Under the pieces are notes generated by a model. The model saw only the letters and a program-made list of their open reading frames with translations. It was not told the DNA's origin and searched no databases. From positions 1 through 14,231 of the forward strand of contig DFEL01000043.1 of NCBI GenBank assembly GCA_002369055.1: a stretch of 14,231 nt of DNA, in the 5' to 3' direction. Origin of the DNA: Cyanobacteria bacterium UBA3803 (lineage in GTDB: Bacteria > Cyanobacteriota > Vampirovibrionia > Gastranaerophilales > Gastranaerophilaceae). Positions 1 through 6,962 of this stretch are shown one piece after another. The translations under genes were made by a program, and so were the position numbers. Numbering within the stretch: the stretch's first letter is position 1; the number at the start of each line of letters is the position of its first letter.

Positions 1-21
1 TTTTTTTAACAAAATTAACTT

Positions 22-29
22 TATATAAG
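22..29 (+). promoter_or_regulatory. Candidate -10 element before the 54-residue gene
   Basis: The stretch TATATAAG contains a -10-like hexamer (TATATA or TATAAG) about 30 bases ahead of the start codon at 59, which would give a short leader of roughly 20-25 bases. A matching -35 would fall on the first few bases of the window (a T-run) or outside it, so only half of the promoter can be judged. Confidence 0.3.
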
Positions 30-58
30 TACGAGAGCAAGAGAGGATTTTTTAAGAG

Positions 59-223
59 ATGTCAATGTTATTTTCACAAGTTGCAGCAGACGCTTACAAA
101 ACATCAACTCAAGCAATCAACGCAGAAGGCAGAAAAGACGTAAGAGCAAAATCTTTAAGAGGTATTATGAAAGAATCTTTCTTTCACGGTGCTTCATTTA
201 TGGGTTCTAACTTCATCGCATAA
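59..223 (+). CDS. Small protein, 54 residues, unknown function
   Basis: An ATG at 59 opens a 54-codon frame ending in TAA at 221-223, preceded by a purine-rich GAGAGGA at 41-47 (11-base spacing). The second ATG at 65 would be farther from that site. The product is polar and mildly basic, with many Ala and Ser, a central basic segment (Arg25, Lys26, Arg29, Lys31, Arg34, Lys38) and a Phe/Gly/Ser-rich C-terminus (FFHGASFMGSNF). It has no signal peptide, membrane helix or cysteine. Of 14 Phe, Asp, Tyr, Ile, Asn and His codons, 10 end in C, whereas the neighbouring genes overwhelmingly use T-ending forms. In an AT-rich genome this usually marks a strongly expressed gene, and it also argues that the frame is real. 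The family is not recognised and no function is proposed. The gene stands alone, with a terminator at 430-455 as its likely transcript end. Confidence 0.72.
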   Translation: MSMLFSQVAADAYKTSTQAINAEGRKDVRAKSLRGIMKESFFHGASFMGSNFIA

Positions 224-227
224 TTTG

Positions 228-429
228 AATTTTGCGTAGAGTGAAGCGAAGCGAAACTCGAAGAAGTGAGGGCAAAACGAATGACAGCGAAAGCGAAATA
301 AGTACTTGCCCGAGACAAAGCAATAATTCAATCCAACAACAAAATAAATAATAATCAAAAGATTATATAAACAAGTTTTCATATTATATTTAATACTCTC
401 TCTCTCAATTATTTAAACGAAAGTTTACA
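228..429 (+). other. Non-coding stretch with possible RNA structure
   Basis: Between the small gene and its terminator there is no convincing coding frame. Bases 233-314 are clearly more G-rich and purine-rich than the surroundings and contain reiterated GCGAA words (GCGAAGCGAA near 246-255, GCGAAAGCGAAA near 287-298). GGGCAA at 270-275 can pair with TTGCCC at 306-311, and GAGT at 239-242 with ACTC at 256-259. From 315 to 429 the sequence is plain AT-rich with a CTCTCTCTCTC run at 396-406. It may be a structured 3' untranslated region, a processed small RNA or a decayed intergenic repeat; the sequence alone does not decide. Confidence 0.3.
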
Positions 430-455
430 CCTCCCAATAGGGAGGCTTTTTTTTT
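430..455 (+). terminator. Intrinsic terminator, plus strand
   Basis: CCTCCC (430-435) and GGGAGG (440-445) form a 6-bp GC-only stem with an AATA loop, followed by C and nine T residues (447-455). The T-tract is only on the plus-strand side, so it ends rightward transcription from the small gene. It stops 7 bases before the era stop codon, which reads in the opposite direction and shows no terminator of its own. Confidence 0.9.
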
Positions 456-461
456 GCTTTA

Positions 462-1358
462 TTATTCGTTGATTGTCTTATAACCAAAATTACTGAGAGA
501 TTTATCTTTTTTTCGCCAATCTTTTTCTACTTTCACATTTAATTCAAGATAAACCTTTTTTTCTGTAATTTCTTCTAATTCAAGACGAGCTTGAGTTCCC
601 ACCGTTTTTAACAAAGAACCGTTTTTGCCGATTAGTATACCCTTTTGGCTTTTATGTTCACAAAAAATTGTTGCATAAATCTTATCAATAGCATCTTCTT
701 CTTTGTAATTATCAATCATAACTGCTATGGAATGCGGTATCTCATCTTTTGTGTTTAACAATATTTTTTCACGTATAATTTCCGAAGCCACGTCACGCAT
801 TGTTTCTTCCGTTAATACGTCATCAGGGTATAACAAATCACCTTCAGGAAGTTTTTTATATATGTTATCCAACAATGTATCTTTATTTCTGCCTGTTTTT
901 GCAGAGATTTTTACAACAGGAAAATTTATATCAAATAATGTTTTGTAACTGAGTAAATTTGCCTCTACCTTATCTTGCTTTTTTATTTTATCTAATTTAT
1001 TTAAAACGATTATTACAGGTTGTTCAGCCTTTTTAATTATATTTTCGGCAATCCATTTATCACCTTTTCCTGCCGGTTCAGAGCCATCAACCAAAAATAA
1101 AATTAAATCACTGTCAGGAACAGCAATTTTTGCTTCATCTAGCAAAAATTCGCCCAATTTATTCAATGGTTTGTGAACTCCGGGTGTATCAACGAAAACA
1201 ATTTGACCTTTTTCGTTTGTCAAAATACCTTTTATTCTTTTTCTTGTTGTTTGAGCCTTATCAGTAGTTATAACAATCTTTTGCCCTAATATTTGGTTCA
1301 AAAGAGTTGATTTACCTACATTTGGTCTTCCAATAATTGTTACAAATCCGCTTTTCAT
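462..1358 (-). CDS. era: GTPase Era, ribosome assembly
   Basis: Era binds GTP and the 3' end of 16S rRNA and promotes 30S subunit maturation at the inner face of the membrane. Using the ATG at 1358 the product is 298 residues, the usual family length, and begins MKSGFVTIIGRPNVGKS. All GTPase motifs are visible: Walker A GRPNVGKS (about 10-17), a switch I with TT, DTPG followed by VHKP, NKLD, and SAKTG. A C-terminal KH domain carries the GKNG loop. An in-frame ATG lies 18 codons upstream at 1412, but those extra residues (ending SLCYSEF) have no counterpart in Era. Neither start has a clear Shine-Dalgarno sequence, so family length decides. The gene diverges from the 697-residue protein gene and converges with the small-protein transcript. 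Confidence 0.95.
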   Translation of the reverse strand: MKSGFVTIIGRPNVGKSTLLNQILGQKIVITTDKAQTTRKRIKGILTNEKGQIVFVDTPGVHKPLNKLGEFLLDEAKIAVPDSDLILFLVDGSEPAGKGDKWIAENIIKKAEQPVIIVLNKLDKIKKQDKVEANLLSYKTLFDINFPVVKISAKTGRNKDTLLDNIYKKLPEGDLLYPDDVLTEETMRDVASEIIREKILLNTKDEIPHSIAVMIDNYKEEDAIDKIYATIFCEHKSQKGILIGKNGSLLKTVGTQARLELEEITEKKVYLELNVKVEKDWRKKDKSLSNFGYKTINE

Positions 1359-1424
1359 AAATTCAGAATAACACAAAGATACACTAAAGGCAGTATTTTT
1401 CTGAAAAATCATATATTTTTTATT

Positions 1425-1432
1425 ATTATAAT
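1425..1432. promoter_or_regulatory. Candidate -10 elements in the divergent era/1459 region
   Basis: ATTATAAT at 1425-1432 reads as TATAAT on both strands (minus strand 1430-1425, plus strand 1427-1432), so it could serve as a -10 for era, for the gene at 1459, or both. No good -35 hexamer sits at the right distance on either side, and the whole region is AT-rich, so chance is a serious alternative. Confidence 0.25.
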
Positions 1433-1446
1433 GTTAATATTAAACT

Positions 1447-1451
1447 AGGAG
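1447..1451 (+). promoter_or_regulatory. Ribosome binding site selecting a GTG start
   Basis: AGGAG lies 7 bases before GTG at 1459. Its spacing, and the signal peptide that follows directly, fix this GTG as the start rather than any downstream ATG. Confidence 0.85.
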
Positions 1452-1458
1452 ATAGTCT

Positions 1459-3552
1459 GTGCAAAAACACTTGTTAAGATATAGTATAATTTTCTCAATA
1501 TTATTCTTTACAACCCAAGCATTTGCTGCGGGAGAATACAACAATGAACTTTTAAAAGTTGATTTAGACCAAGCCTCAGACAATTCGATTAAATTAAACA
1601 TTTATACTGATAAACCATATAAAGAAAAAATTATTGTAAATAAAAAACCTAACAATAAATATGTCATTCTTTTACCTGAAACATCGAACGGTACAATTAC
1701 GCAACCTGATATATCAGATTTTAAAAATTTAAATAATGTAGAGGTGAAAACTCAACAATATTCATCATTGCCGGGAAAAGGATACACAAAAATTACAATA
1801 GACAGTAAAACACCTATTGAAGTTGTACCGCAGGCTTTTGTAAGTAAAAAAACAGTAAGTCAAAAACGTTCAGCAAATAAACCTTTTGTTTCAGCTCAAC
1901 AGGTACAAATGGCAGTTCCTCAACGGGTATTAAATCCGCAAAGATCTGTCACAACAAGTGATTTTATACCGTCTTATGAAAGACAAAGACAAGCAAACAG
2001 ACAAGAAAATTTCAATCCAATTCCAAATACACTACCTTCAATACCTGTGCCGCAACAGCAATACAACAATTTACGTCAGGTATCACCTCAGCCGCAACGA
2101 GTTTATCAACAACCACAGACTGTTGTTTCACAACCTGTAACAACACAAAATACACAATCAGCAACTCAAGAAGTATCAACAGTCCAACAAGAACAACCAA
2201 TTGCATCTCAAGACAACACTACTCAAACAACACAAAATAACAGTGAACAAATCAATGAAAATAGTAATAAAGCCATTGATGATGCAGGTCAAATAGATGA
2301 AGACTTAACAGATGATGATTTAGAAATTTTCAAAAAAATTGTACGCTTCAAACAAAAAATTGTAAGAAAAATTAAAAAATTATTGTCCGTAAGAATAACT
2401 TTATCTTCTTTTATGACTGTATTACAATTAATCTTGTTAGTTGCATTGGTTAAAATCATTGGAGATTTGGTAAAAAAATTACAAAATAATGAAAATCAAC
2501 CAACATCAATTACAAGAAGACTAATACACGATAATAGTGAAAATTTTGAACAAGCATATCCGTCATATTCAAATATGGATGTATATAACAATAACAGAGA
2601 TACCTTTGAAGAAGACGGAAAAGAAGGTTTTAACTTAAAACCTCTATCTGTACCCGATAATTTCACAAATAAACCTACAATTCAACAAAATAACTATTCA
2701 AACGGATTAAATAATTATCGCCAGCCACAACCATATTCCGCACAAAATAATTTTTATAAACCTTTGAATGAAATCAATGAGGAAGATAAAATGTCTATTT
2801 TTGATGAAAATGCTCAAGATATAGAAAAGTCTATTTTTAGAAATCCTTTAAAATCCATAAGCAAACAAGATGAAGACAAATTGTTTGATGACGAAGATGA
2901 ACCTGCTACACAAAATACACCTTTTGCAGACGACAATTATAACAACAGAGAAGAAGACGAGTTTTTTAACTATACAGGTTCTGATACAAGCGATGAAGAT
3001 TTCTTTATTTTTGAAGATGAAGATGAAAACAATGAAAATATAGAATATCAACAAGAATATGACGATGAAGACGAATACAGTGAATATGAAGATGATGAAA
3101 ACGATTCTGAATATGAATATGAATATGAATATGAAAATGAAAATGAAGATGAAGATGAAAATGAAAATGATATTCAAGATAGCAAAGAGTACAATGAATC
3201 AGAATACGACGCAGAATACGTAGAGGATAATGAATACCAACAACAAAATACAACTCCGCAAAAAGAAATCAATCCGTTTGAACATTTAACCGTACAATCA
3301 AAATTTGTTATAGATTCAAATAGAGGCTTTGCTCAAGTTAGTGTTGACGGAATAAATGCTTTAATAGGCTATGTAGGCTCTAAAATAAGTGTAATAAAAA
3401 AATTTAAAGATGAAGAATTAAAAGGCAAAATGCAAGTTCGCATGAATGAACAACCTGACCCTGAAACAATGATATATATCATAAAAGTTGGCAGCTACAA
3501 AACTCTTGTTGAGGTAAAACCTCAAAGTATACGACAGTTACTGGATTTATAA
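1459..3552 (+). CDS. Secreted/membrane protein: AMIN-like N-terminus, FliO-like C-terminus
   Basis: The 697-residue product starts at GTG behind a strong ribosome binding site. Residues 1-23 look like a signal peptide ending AFA. Residues 30-128 have the alternating beta pattern of an AMIN domain (a periplasmic wall- or pilus-associated fold). Residues 140-270 are Gln/Pro/Thr-rich and disordered. A basic stretch (292-312) leads into one membrane helix (about 313-336). Residues 350-600 are low complexity and become extremely acidic, including a hexanucleotide-encoded E-Y/E-N/E-D repeat. The last 93 residues (605-697) return to globular sequence with two similar units: one ending DGINALIGYVGSKISVI, the other containing IKVGSYKTLVEV then SIRQLLDL. 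That pattern resembles the cytoplasmic beta domain of FliO, seen here twice. FliO identity is an inference; a wall- or envelope-anchored scaffold is the alternative. It is followed after 3 bases by a lipoprotein gene. Confidence 0.75.
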   Translation: MQKHLLRYSIIFSILFFTTQAFAAGEYNNELLKVDLDQASDNSIKLNIYTDKPYKEKIIVNKKPNNKYVILLPETSNGTITQPDISDFKNLNNVEVKTQQYSSLPGKGYTKITIDSKTPIEVVPQAFVSKKTVSQKRSANKPFVSAQQVQMAVPQRVLNPQRSVTTSDFIPSYERQRQANRQENFNPIPNTLPSIPVPQQQYNNLRQVSPQPQRVYQQPQTVVSQPVTTQNTQSATQEVSTVQQEQPIASQDNTTQTTQNNSEQINENSNKAIDDAGQIDEDLTDDDLEIFKKIVRFKQKIVRKIKKLLSVRITLSSFMTVLQLILLVALVKIIGDLVKKLQNNENQPTSITRRLIHDNSENFEQAYPSYSNMDVYNNNRDTFEEDGKEGFNLKPLSVPDNFTNKPTIQQNNYSNGLNNYRQPQPYSAQNNFYKPLNEINEEDKMSIFDENAQDIEKSIFRNPLKSISKQDEDKLFDDEDEPATQNTPFADDNYNNREEDEFFNYTGSDTSDEDFFIFEDEDENNENIEYQQEYDDEDEYSEYEDDENDSEYEYEYEYENENEDEDENENDIQDSKEYNESEYDAEYVEDNEYQQQNTTPQKEINPFEHLTVQSKFVIDSNRGFAQVSVDGINALIGYVGSKISVIKKFKDEELKGKMQVRMNEQPDPETMIYIIKVGSYKTLVEVKPQSIRQLLDL
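3109..3168 (+). repeat. In-frame hexanucleotide tandem repeat (10 units)
   Basis: Ten consecutive GAANAT hexamers encode Glu plus Tyr, Asn or Asp: four GAATAT, two GAAAAT, two GAAGAT, two GAAAAT. The block encodes residues 551-570 of the acidic region. Because the unit is 6 bases, length changes by slippage would keep the frame. Looser GAAGAT/GATGAA words continue on both sides. Confidence 0.9.
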
Positions 3553-3555
3553 TAA

Positions 3556-4674
3556 ATGAAACATTTTATAATTTCTTTATTAATAATTCTAGTTTTATGC
3601 ACTGCTTGCACAAAAAATAAAAGTAAAACCGTAATACAATTTGCAAGTTGGGGTTCAAAATCCGAAATAGAAATACTAAAACCTATAATTTCTGATTTTG
3701 AAAAGGAAAACCCGGACTTAAAAATTGATTTTATGCATATTCCACAAAATTATTTTCAAAAAATACATTTGTTAATTGCCTCAAACTTATCACCTGATGT
3801 TATTTTTATAAATAATTTATATTTACCTGTTTATGCAAACTATCTTGAAGACTTAACACCTTATATAAATAAGTCTGATTTTTATACTCAAACACTACAA
3901 GCATTAAGTTATGATAACAAAATTTTGGCTATACCACGTGATGCCTCTAATTTTGTCGTTTTTTATAATAAAACCTTATTTGACAAGTACGGTATAAAAT
4001 ACCCAAATAAAAATTGGACTTTTGACGATTTATTGAAAATATCAATAGAATTTAAAAAACATAATATTTTTGGTATAAGTTTTGATGAAGAACCATCATT
4101 TTATCTGCCATATTTAATGAGTAACGGTGGAGATTTTTATCATATAAACAGCCAAAATTCACAAGATGCGATAAAGTTTTATGCTAAATTAAGAAATAAA
4201 TATAACGTTGCACCTAAAAAATCACAAAGTGCAAGTGCAACAATGGCACAATTGTTTTTACAACAAAAGCTTGCTATGCAGGTTTCGGGTCGCTGGCTTG
4301 TACCCAAATATAGAACAGATGCAGATTTTAACTGGGATATTATAAATTTTCCAAGCGGTAAATTAGGTAGCATTGTTCAAATGGACTCATCCGGTTGGGC
4401 ATTGAGCAAATCATCAAAAAATAAAGAACAAGCTATTAAATTTATACAGTATTTATCAAATAAAGAAAATATAACTAAGATAACACAAAGCGGTTTAATA
4501 ACTCCGGCAAGGATTGATGTTGCAAATTCAGAAGCATTTTTAACAGGAAAACCAAAATCCTCAAAAATCTTTCTTGATATAATTAAAACATCAAAACCCA
4601 CACCTGTATCAAAGGATTACAGAGAAATAACCGATGAATTAAGCCAAAAACTTGAACCACTGTTTAATAATTAG
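3556..4674 (+). CDS. ABC transporter solute-binding lipoprotein (sugar-binding family 1)
   Basis: The 372-residue product begins with a lipoprotein signal peptide. A basic N-terminus and hydrophobic core (4-14) end in LCTAC, with Cys18 the likely lipidated residue (Cys at -3 is unusual for a lipobox, Ala at -1 is normal). The mature protein has the extracellular solute-binding protein fold of the MalE/UgpB type: a first strand IQFASWG, a helix ending FEKENPDLKI, a PDVIFIN segment, the hinge motif PRDASNFVVFYNKTLF, and a late SSGWALSKSSKNKEQAIKF segment. It would capture a sugar or similar solute outside the inner membrane and hand it to an ABC permease. No permease or ATPase gene is adjacent, so the substrate cannot be inferred. 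The ATG lies 3 bases after the previous stop with no clear ribosome site, suggesting translational coupling. Its stop overlaps the stop of the opposing HNH gene. Confidence 0.85.
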   Translation: MKHFIISLLIILVLCTACTKNKSKTVIQFASWGSKSEIEILKPIISDFEKENPDLKIDFMHIPQNYFQKIHLLIASNLSPDVIFINNLYLPVYANYLEDLTPYINKSDFYTQTLQALSYDNKILAIPRDASNFVVFYNKTLFDKYGIKYPNKNWTFDDLLKISIEFKKHNIFGISFDEEPSFYLPYLMSNGGDFYHINSQNSQDAIKFYAKLRNKYNVAPKKSQSASATMAQLFLQQKLAMQVSGRWLVPKYRTDADFNWDIINFPSGKLGSIVQMDSSGWALSKSSKNKEQAIKFIQYLSNKENITKITQSGLITPARIDVANSEAFLTGKPKSSKIFLDIIKTSKPTPVSKDYREITDELSQKLEPLFNN

Positions 4675-5738
4675 TCTTCTTCTTTTACACCTTCAACTTT
4701 TAAATCAAGTCTACCGTCTGATTGCTGAAATAATGTATGTGCAACAGCAGCAGGATAGAAAGAAAATCCTTTCATTTTACCGTCATTTATTCTCTTGATA
4801 ACTTCATCTATATATTTTTGAGTGTTTTCTTTCATTTCAGGATGTGAATCAACCCAGTCACCCAATGGAATACTGCTTCTTTCGTGATTGCAGCCACCAC
4901 ATTCCAGCATATAGTTGCTAACCATATTTCTACCGCCTTCTGAGCGTGGTTTTATATGCTCTATTGTACCAACAGATAATTTTACAAGTCTTTCACCAAT
5001 TTCTTGATGCGTTCTTTCTGCATATTTTACAACAAATGCACTTACATCATTTTGAGAAGTTGGCATTTTTTCAGCCTCTTTACGCATTTTTGCATAAACT
5101 TCTTCATTTGATATCTTAGACTGTAACTCATCTATATCCTTTAAAAAGGTTTTTCTTTTAAATTTAATTTCTTTATCTGTCGATGATACTATTTTTCTTG
5201 TAATGTCAGTAACTTTTTTAACTTCTGCTTGCTCGTTTTCAGATAACTCTTTTGATATTATATCAACATTGTCCAAAATTGTATTTTGTTTTGCTTGAAG
5301 TTTTATCAGCTGAGGTTCTTTATTTTCTTGCAACAAATCTTTTAAACTTGCGTCAGGTTTTGATTTTGCCCAATCCTTCATCATATTAAAACATTCTTTT
5401 TCAACAGGGTGCATATATTTTTCATAATTTTTTAATGTACTTACTGCTTGTGATGAAGTATTGCCTAATCTTTTTGAAACATCATTCATTTGCTTTTGAG
5501 TCATCATTTCAACACCACAGCAAGGACAAATAATATTTCCTAATGCTCTTATAGGTTCATCGTGTGCATAACCTAAAAAAGAAACATAAGCAGGAGCAAT
5601 ATTTTTCGCTTTTGGTTCAGTTCTTTCAAAAGTGTCCGGCTTTGTAGCAAAATTCACACTATAAAATTGTTGATTATTCTTGTTTGATTGTACTTTCTTT
5701 GGTGCAAGTGTTGAAAAAAGTTGAATTGGTTGTATCAT
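4671..5738 (-). CDS. HNH-family nuclease-like protein with split zinc motif (downstream copy)
   Basis: The product is 355 residues from the ATG at 5738. The ATG at 5744 (two codons earlier) has its AGGA only one base away, whereas the second ATG is 7 bases from it. In this numbering a CPCC zinc knuckle sits at 71-74. A long helical, charged segment (about 95-225, with MHPVEK near 109-114) follows. The HNH core is at 258-292: IEHIKPRSEGG, N271, SNY, then CGGCNHERS. These match the ββα-metal consensus: Glu-His in place of Asp-His, a central Asn, a final Asn, and a CxxC pair. The family cleaves or nicks DNA; the target here is unknown. The N-terminus has no signal peptide but carries DTFER and VSF motifs shared with the upstream paralog. 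The stop codon overlaps the stop of the convergent lipoprotein gene by 4 bases. Confidence 0.8.
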   Translation of the reverse strand: MIQPIQLFSTLAPKKVQSNKNNQQFYSVNFATKPDTFERTEPKAKNIAPAYVSFLGYAHDEPIRALGNIICPCCGVEMMTQKQMNDVSKRLGNTSSQAVSTLKNYEKYMHPVEKECFNMMKDWAKSKPDASLKDLLQENKEPQLIKLQAKQNTILDNVDIISKELSENEQAEVKKVTDITRKIVSSTDKEIKFKRKTFLKDIDELQSKISNEEVYAKMRKEAEKMPTSQNDVSAFVVKYAERTHQEIGERLVKLSVGTIEHIKPRSEGGRNMVSNYMLECGGCNHERSSIPLGDWVDSHPEMKENTQKYIDEVIKRINDGKMKGFSFYPAAVAHTLFQQSDGRLDLKVEGVKEED

Positions 5739-5745
5739 TTCCATT

Positions 5746-5749
5746 TCCT
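5746..5749 (-). promoter_or_regulatory. Ribosome binding site that favours the second ATG
   Basis: On the minus strand AGGA (5749-5746) is followed by one base, then ATG GAA ATG. Spacing to the first ATG is 1 base and to the second (5738) is 7 bases, so the second is the better start. The site lies in the 9-base gap after the stop codon of the upstream paralog, showing the two genes are read from one message. Confidence 0.65.
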
Positions 5750-5753
5750 ATTT

Positions 5754-6962
5754 TTAAGCAACTAAATTTAATTTTTTTGTTGTTTTCTTACTATTATTTT
5801 TTTGGGTTTCTTTAAGTGCTTCTTCTTGTTCTATACGTGCTCTTTCAGCTTTGATTTGAGCCGGAGTTAATTTTAATTTTGATGTATCTAATTTTATTAA
5901 ACCTTTTGATTCTTTTTCCAAAGTTTCTGCAACAATAATAGGATATACTCTGCATCTTTTCATTGCTTCGCCTTTGTTTATTTTATCAATAACAACATCC
6001 ATATATTTTTGCATATTTTCTTTAATTTGAGGATTTTTCATAACCCATTGATCAAGAGGCATATTTTTTCTTTTTGTATTCCATTCACGACTTGCATAAA
6101 TATAGTTTGAATATTTATTTTCTCCACCTTTTGAATTATCTTGAGGATGACGTGGAACGATATGTTCTAATGAACCAACCGATGGTTCAACTAATGCAAT
6201 ACCAATTTGATATGGTGTCTTTTCTAATTTTGTTTTTGGGTCTTTTTGTGTATATTTAACGATAAATGTACTTACATTTTCTTGTGCTTTAGGTAATTCT
6301 TCAGCTATTTCCTTAACTTTTTCGGCTGCTGATTTATCTTCCATTTTTACCGTAATCTTATCTAGTTTTTCCATAAATTTACGTCTGCGGAAAATGTAGT
6401 TAGCATCTTGTTCTTCAATGATTAAAGTTGCTTCATCAACCAAATCAATTAATTTTTTAGAATCTTGTTTATTTTTTACGCTCTTATTTGTATATGTTGC
6501 AAGTTTATCTAATATACCTAATTCTTGAGTTTTAACTTTTTCAAGATGTTCAGGTCTTACAGTTTCTAACAATTCACGAATATTTTTTTCAGGTTCTTTT
6601 TTGCTTAAATCTTTAATAATTCCAAACACTTGTTTTTCAACAGGATGCATTCTGTCTTCAAACGGCTTCAATAAATTAATTACATTTCTGCTTGCCTGTC
6701 CTAAATTATCTTTATTTAAATGTGATATTTCTTTTCCGTTTATTACTCTTGTACCGCAATATGGGCATGGTACATCTCCTAAATCTCTCACTGCTTGTCC
6801 GATAGCACTATTATCAACCGATGTAAATGAAACATTTGCAACAGATGGTGATTTTTCAAATGAGTCTGCTTTCAATGCACGCAAAGACAATGGATTCGTT
6901 TGATATTTTGCAAACGAAGGCATTTGAATTTTATTAAGAGACACACTAATTGGACTAAGCAT
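5754..6962 (-). CDS. HNH-family nuclease-like protein with degenerate second zinc pair (upstream copy)
   Basis: This 402-residue protein is a clear paralog of the gene just downstream. Both share the LG.. CPxCG knuckle (Cys66, Cys69 here), MHPVEK (105-110), a helical middle with an FRRRKF-type basic patch (191-196), a [ST]FIVKY/AFVVKY segment, SVG[ST]-[LI]EHI, GG-N, SNY, N, a W of the PLDQW/PLGDW segment, KEN-QKY and a final YP..VA.TL block. The HNH residues Glu266, His267, Asn286 and Asn295 are kept, but the second CxxC is replaced by Ser291 and Trp294. A Lys/Glu-rich tail (365-402) is specific to this copy. The N-terminus carries DSFEK (33-37) and VSF (44-46), like the paralog. GAGGG at 6978-6982 is 15 bases from the ATG, a poor spacing, so initiation may be weak. 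A DNase role is inferred from the motif only. Confidence 0.78.
   Translation of the reverse strand: MLSPISVSLNKIQMPSFAKYQTNPLSLRALKADSFEKSPSVANVSFTSVDNSAIGQAVRDLGDVPCPYCGTRVINGKEISHLNKDNLGQASRNVINLLKPFEDRMHPVEKQVFGIIKDLSKKEPEKNIRELLETVRPEHLEKVKTQELGILDKLATYTNKSVKNKQDSKKLIDLVDEATLIIEEQDANYIFRRRKFMEKLDKITVKMEDKSAAEKVKEIAEELPKAQENVSTFIVKYTQKDPKTKLEKTPYQIGIALVEPSVGSLEHIVPRHPQDNSKGGENKYSNYIYASREWNTKRKNMPLDQWVMKNPQIKENMQKYMDVVIDKINKGEAMKRCRVYPIIVAETLEKESKGLIKLDTSKLKLTPAQIKAERARIEQEEALKETQKNNSKKTTKKLNLVA

Noticed and set aside
290..299. Ten-base word AAAGCGAAAT shared with the right-edge terminator (14213-14222)
   Set aside because: It is too short, and one copy is fully explained by the terminator stem; likely coincidence.
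194..382. 62-residue minus-strand frame opposite the small gene's tail
   Set aside because: It overlaps a better-supported plus-strand gene, lacks a ribosome site, and its composition is that of a chance antisense frame.
1359..1412. Eighteen-residue N-terminal extension of Era
   Set aside because: The family start begins at MKSGFVTIIGRPNVGKS; the extension adds residues with no counterpart and has no ribosome site.
2848..3253. Two long minus-strand frames rich in Phe-Ile or His-Phe/His-Ile, opposite the acidic region
   Set aside because: They are mirror images of the GAANAT repeat in antisense frames; the plus-strand frame has the ribosome site, signal peptide and continuous domain structure.
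4671..6962. HNH pair as a toxin-immunity or restriction system
   Set aside because: No methyltransferase, immunity-like gene, secretion domain or mobile element lies nearby; both copies are nuclease-like, so the claim is not supported.
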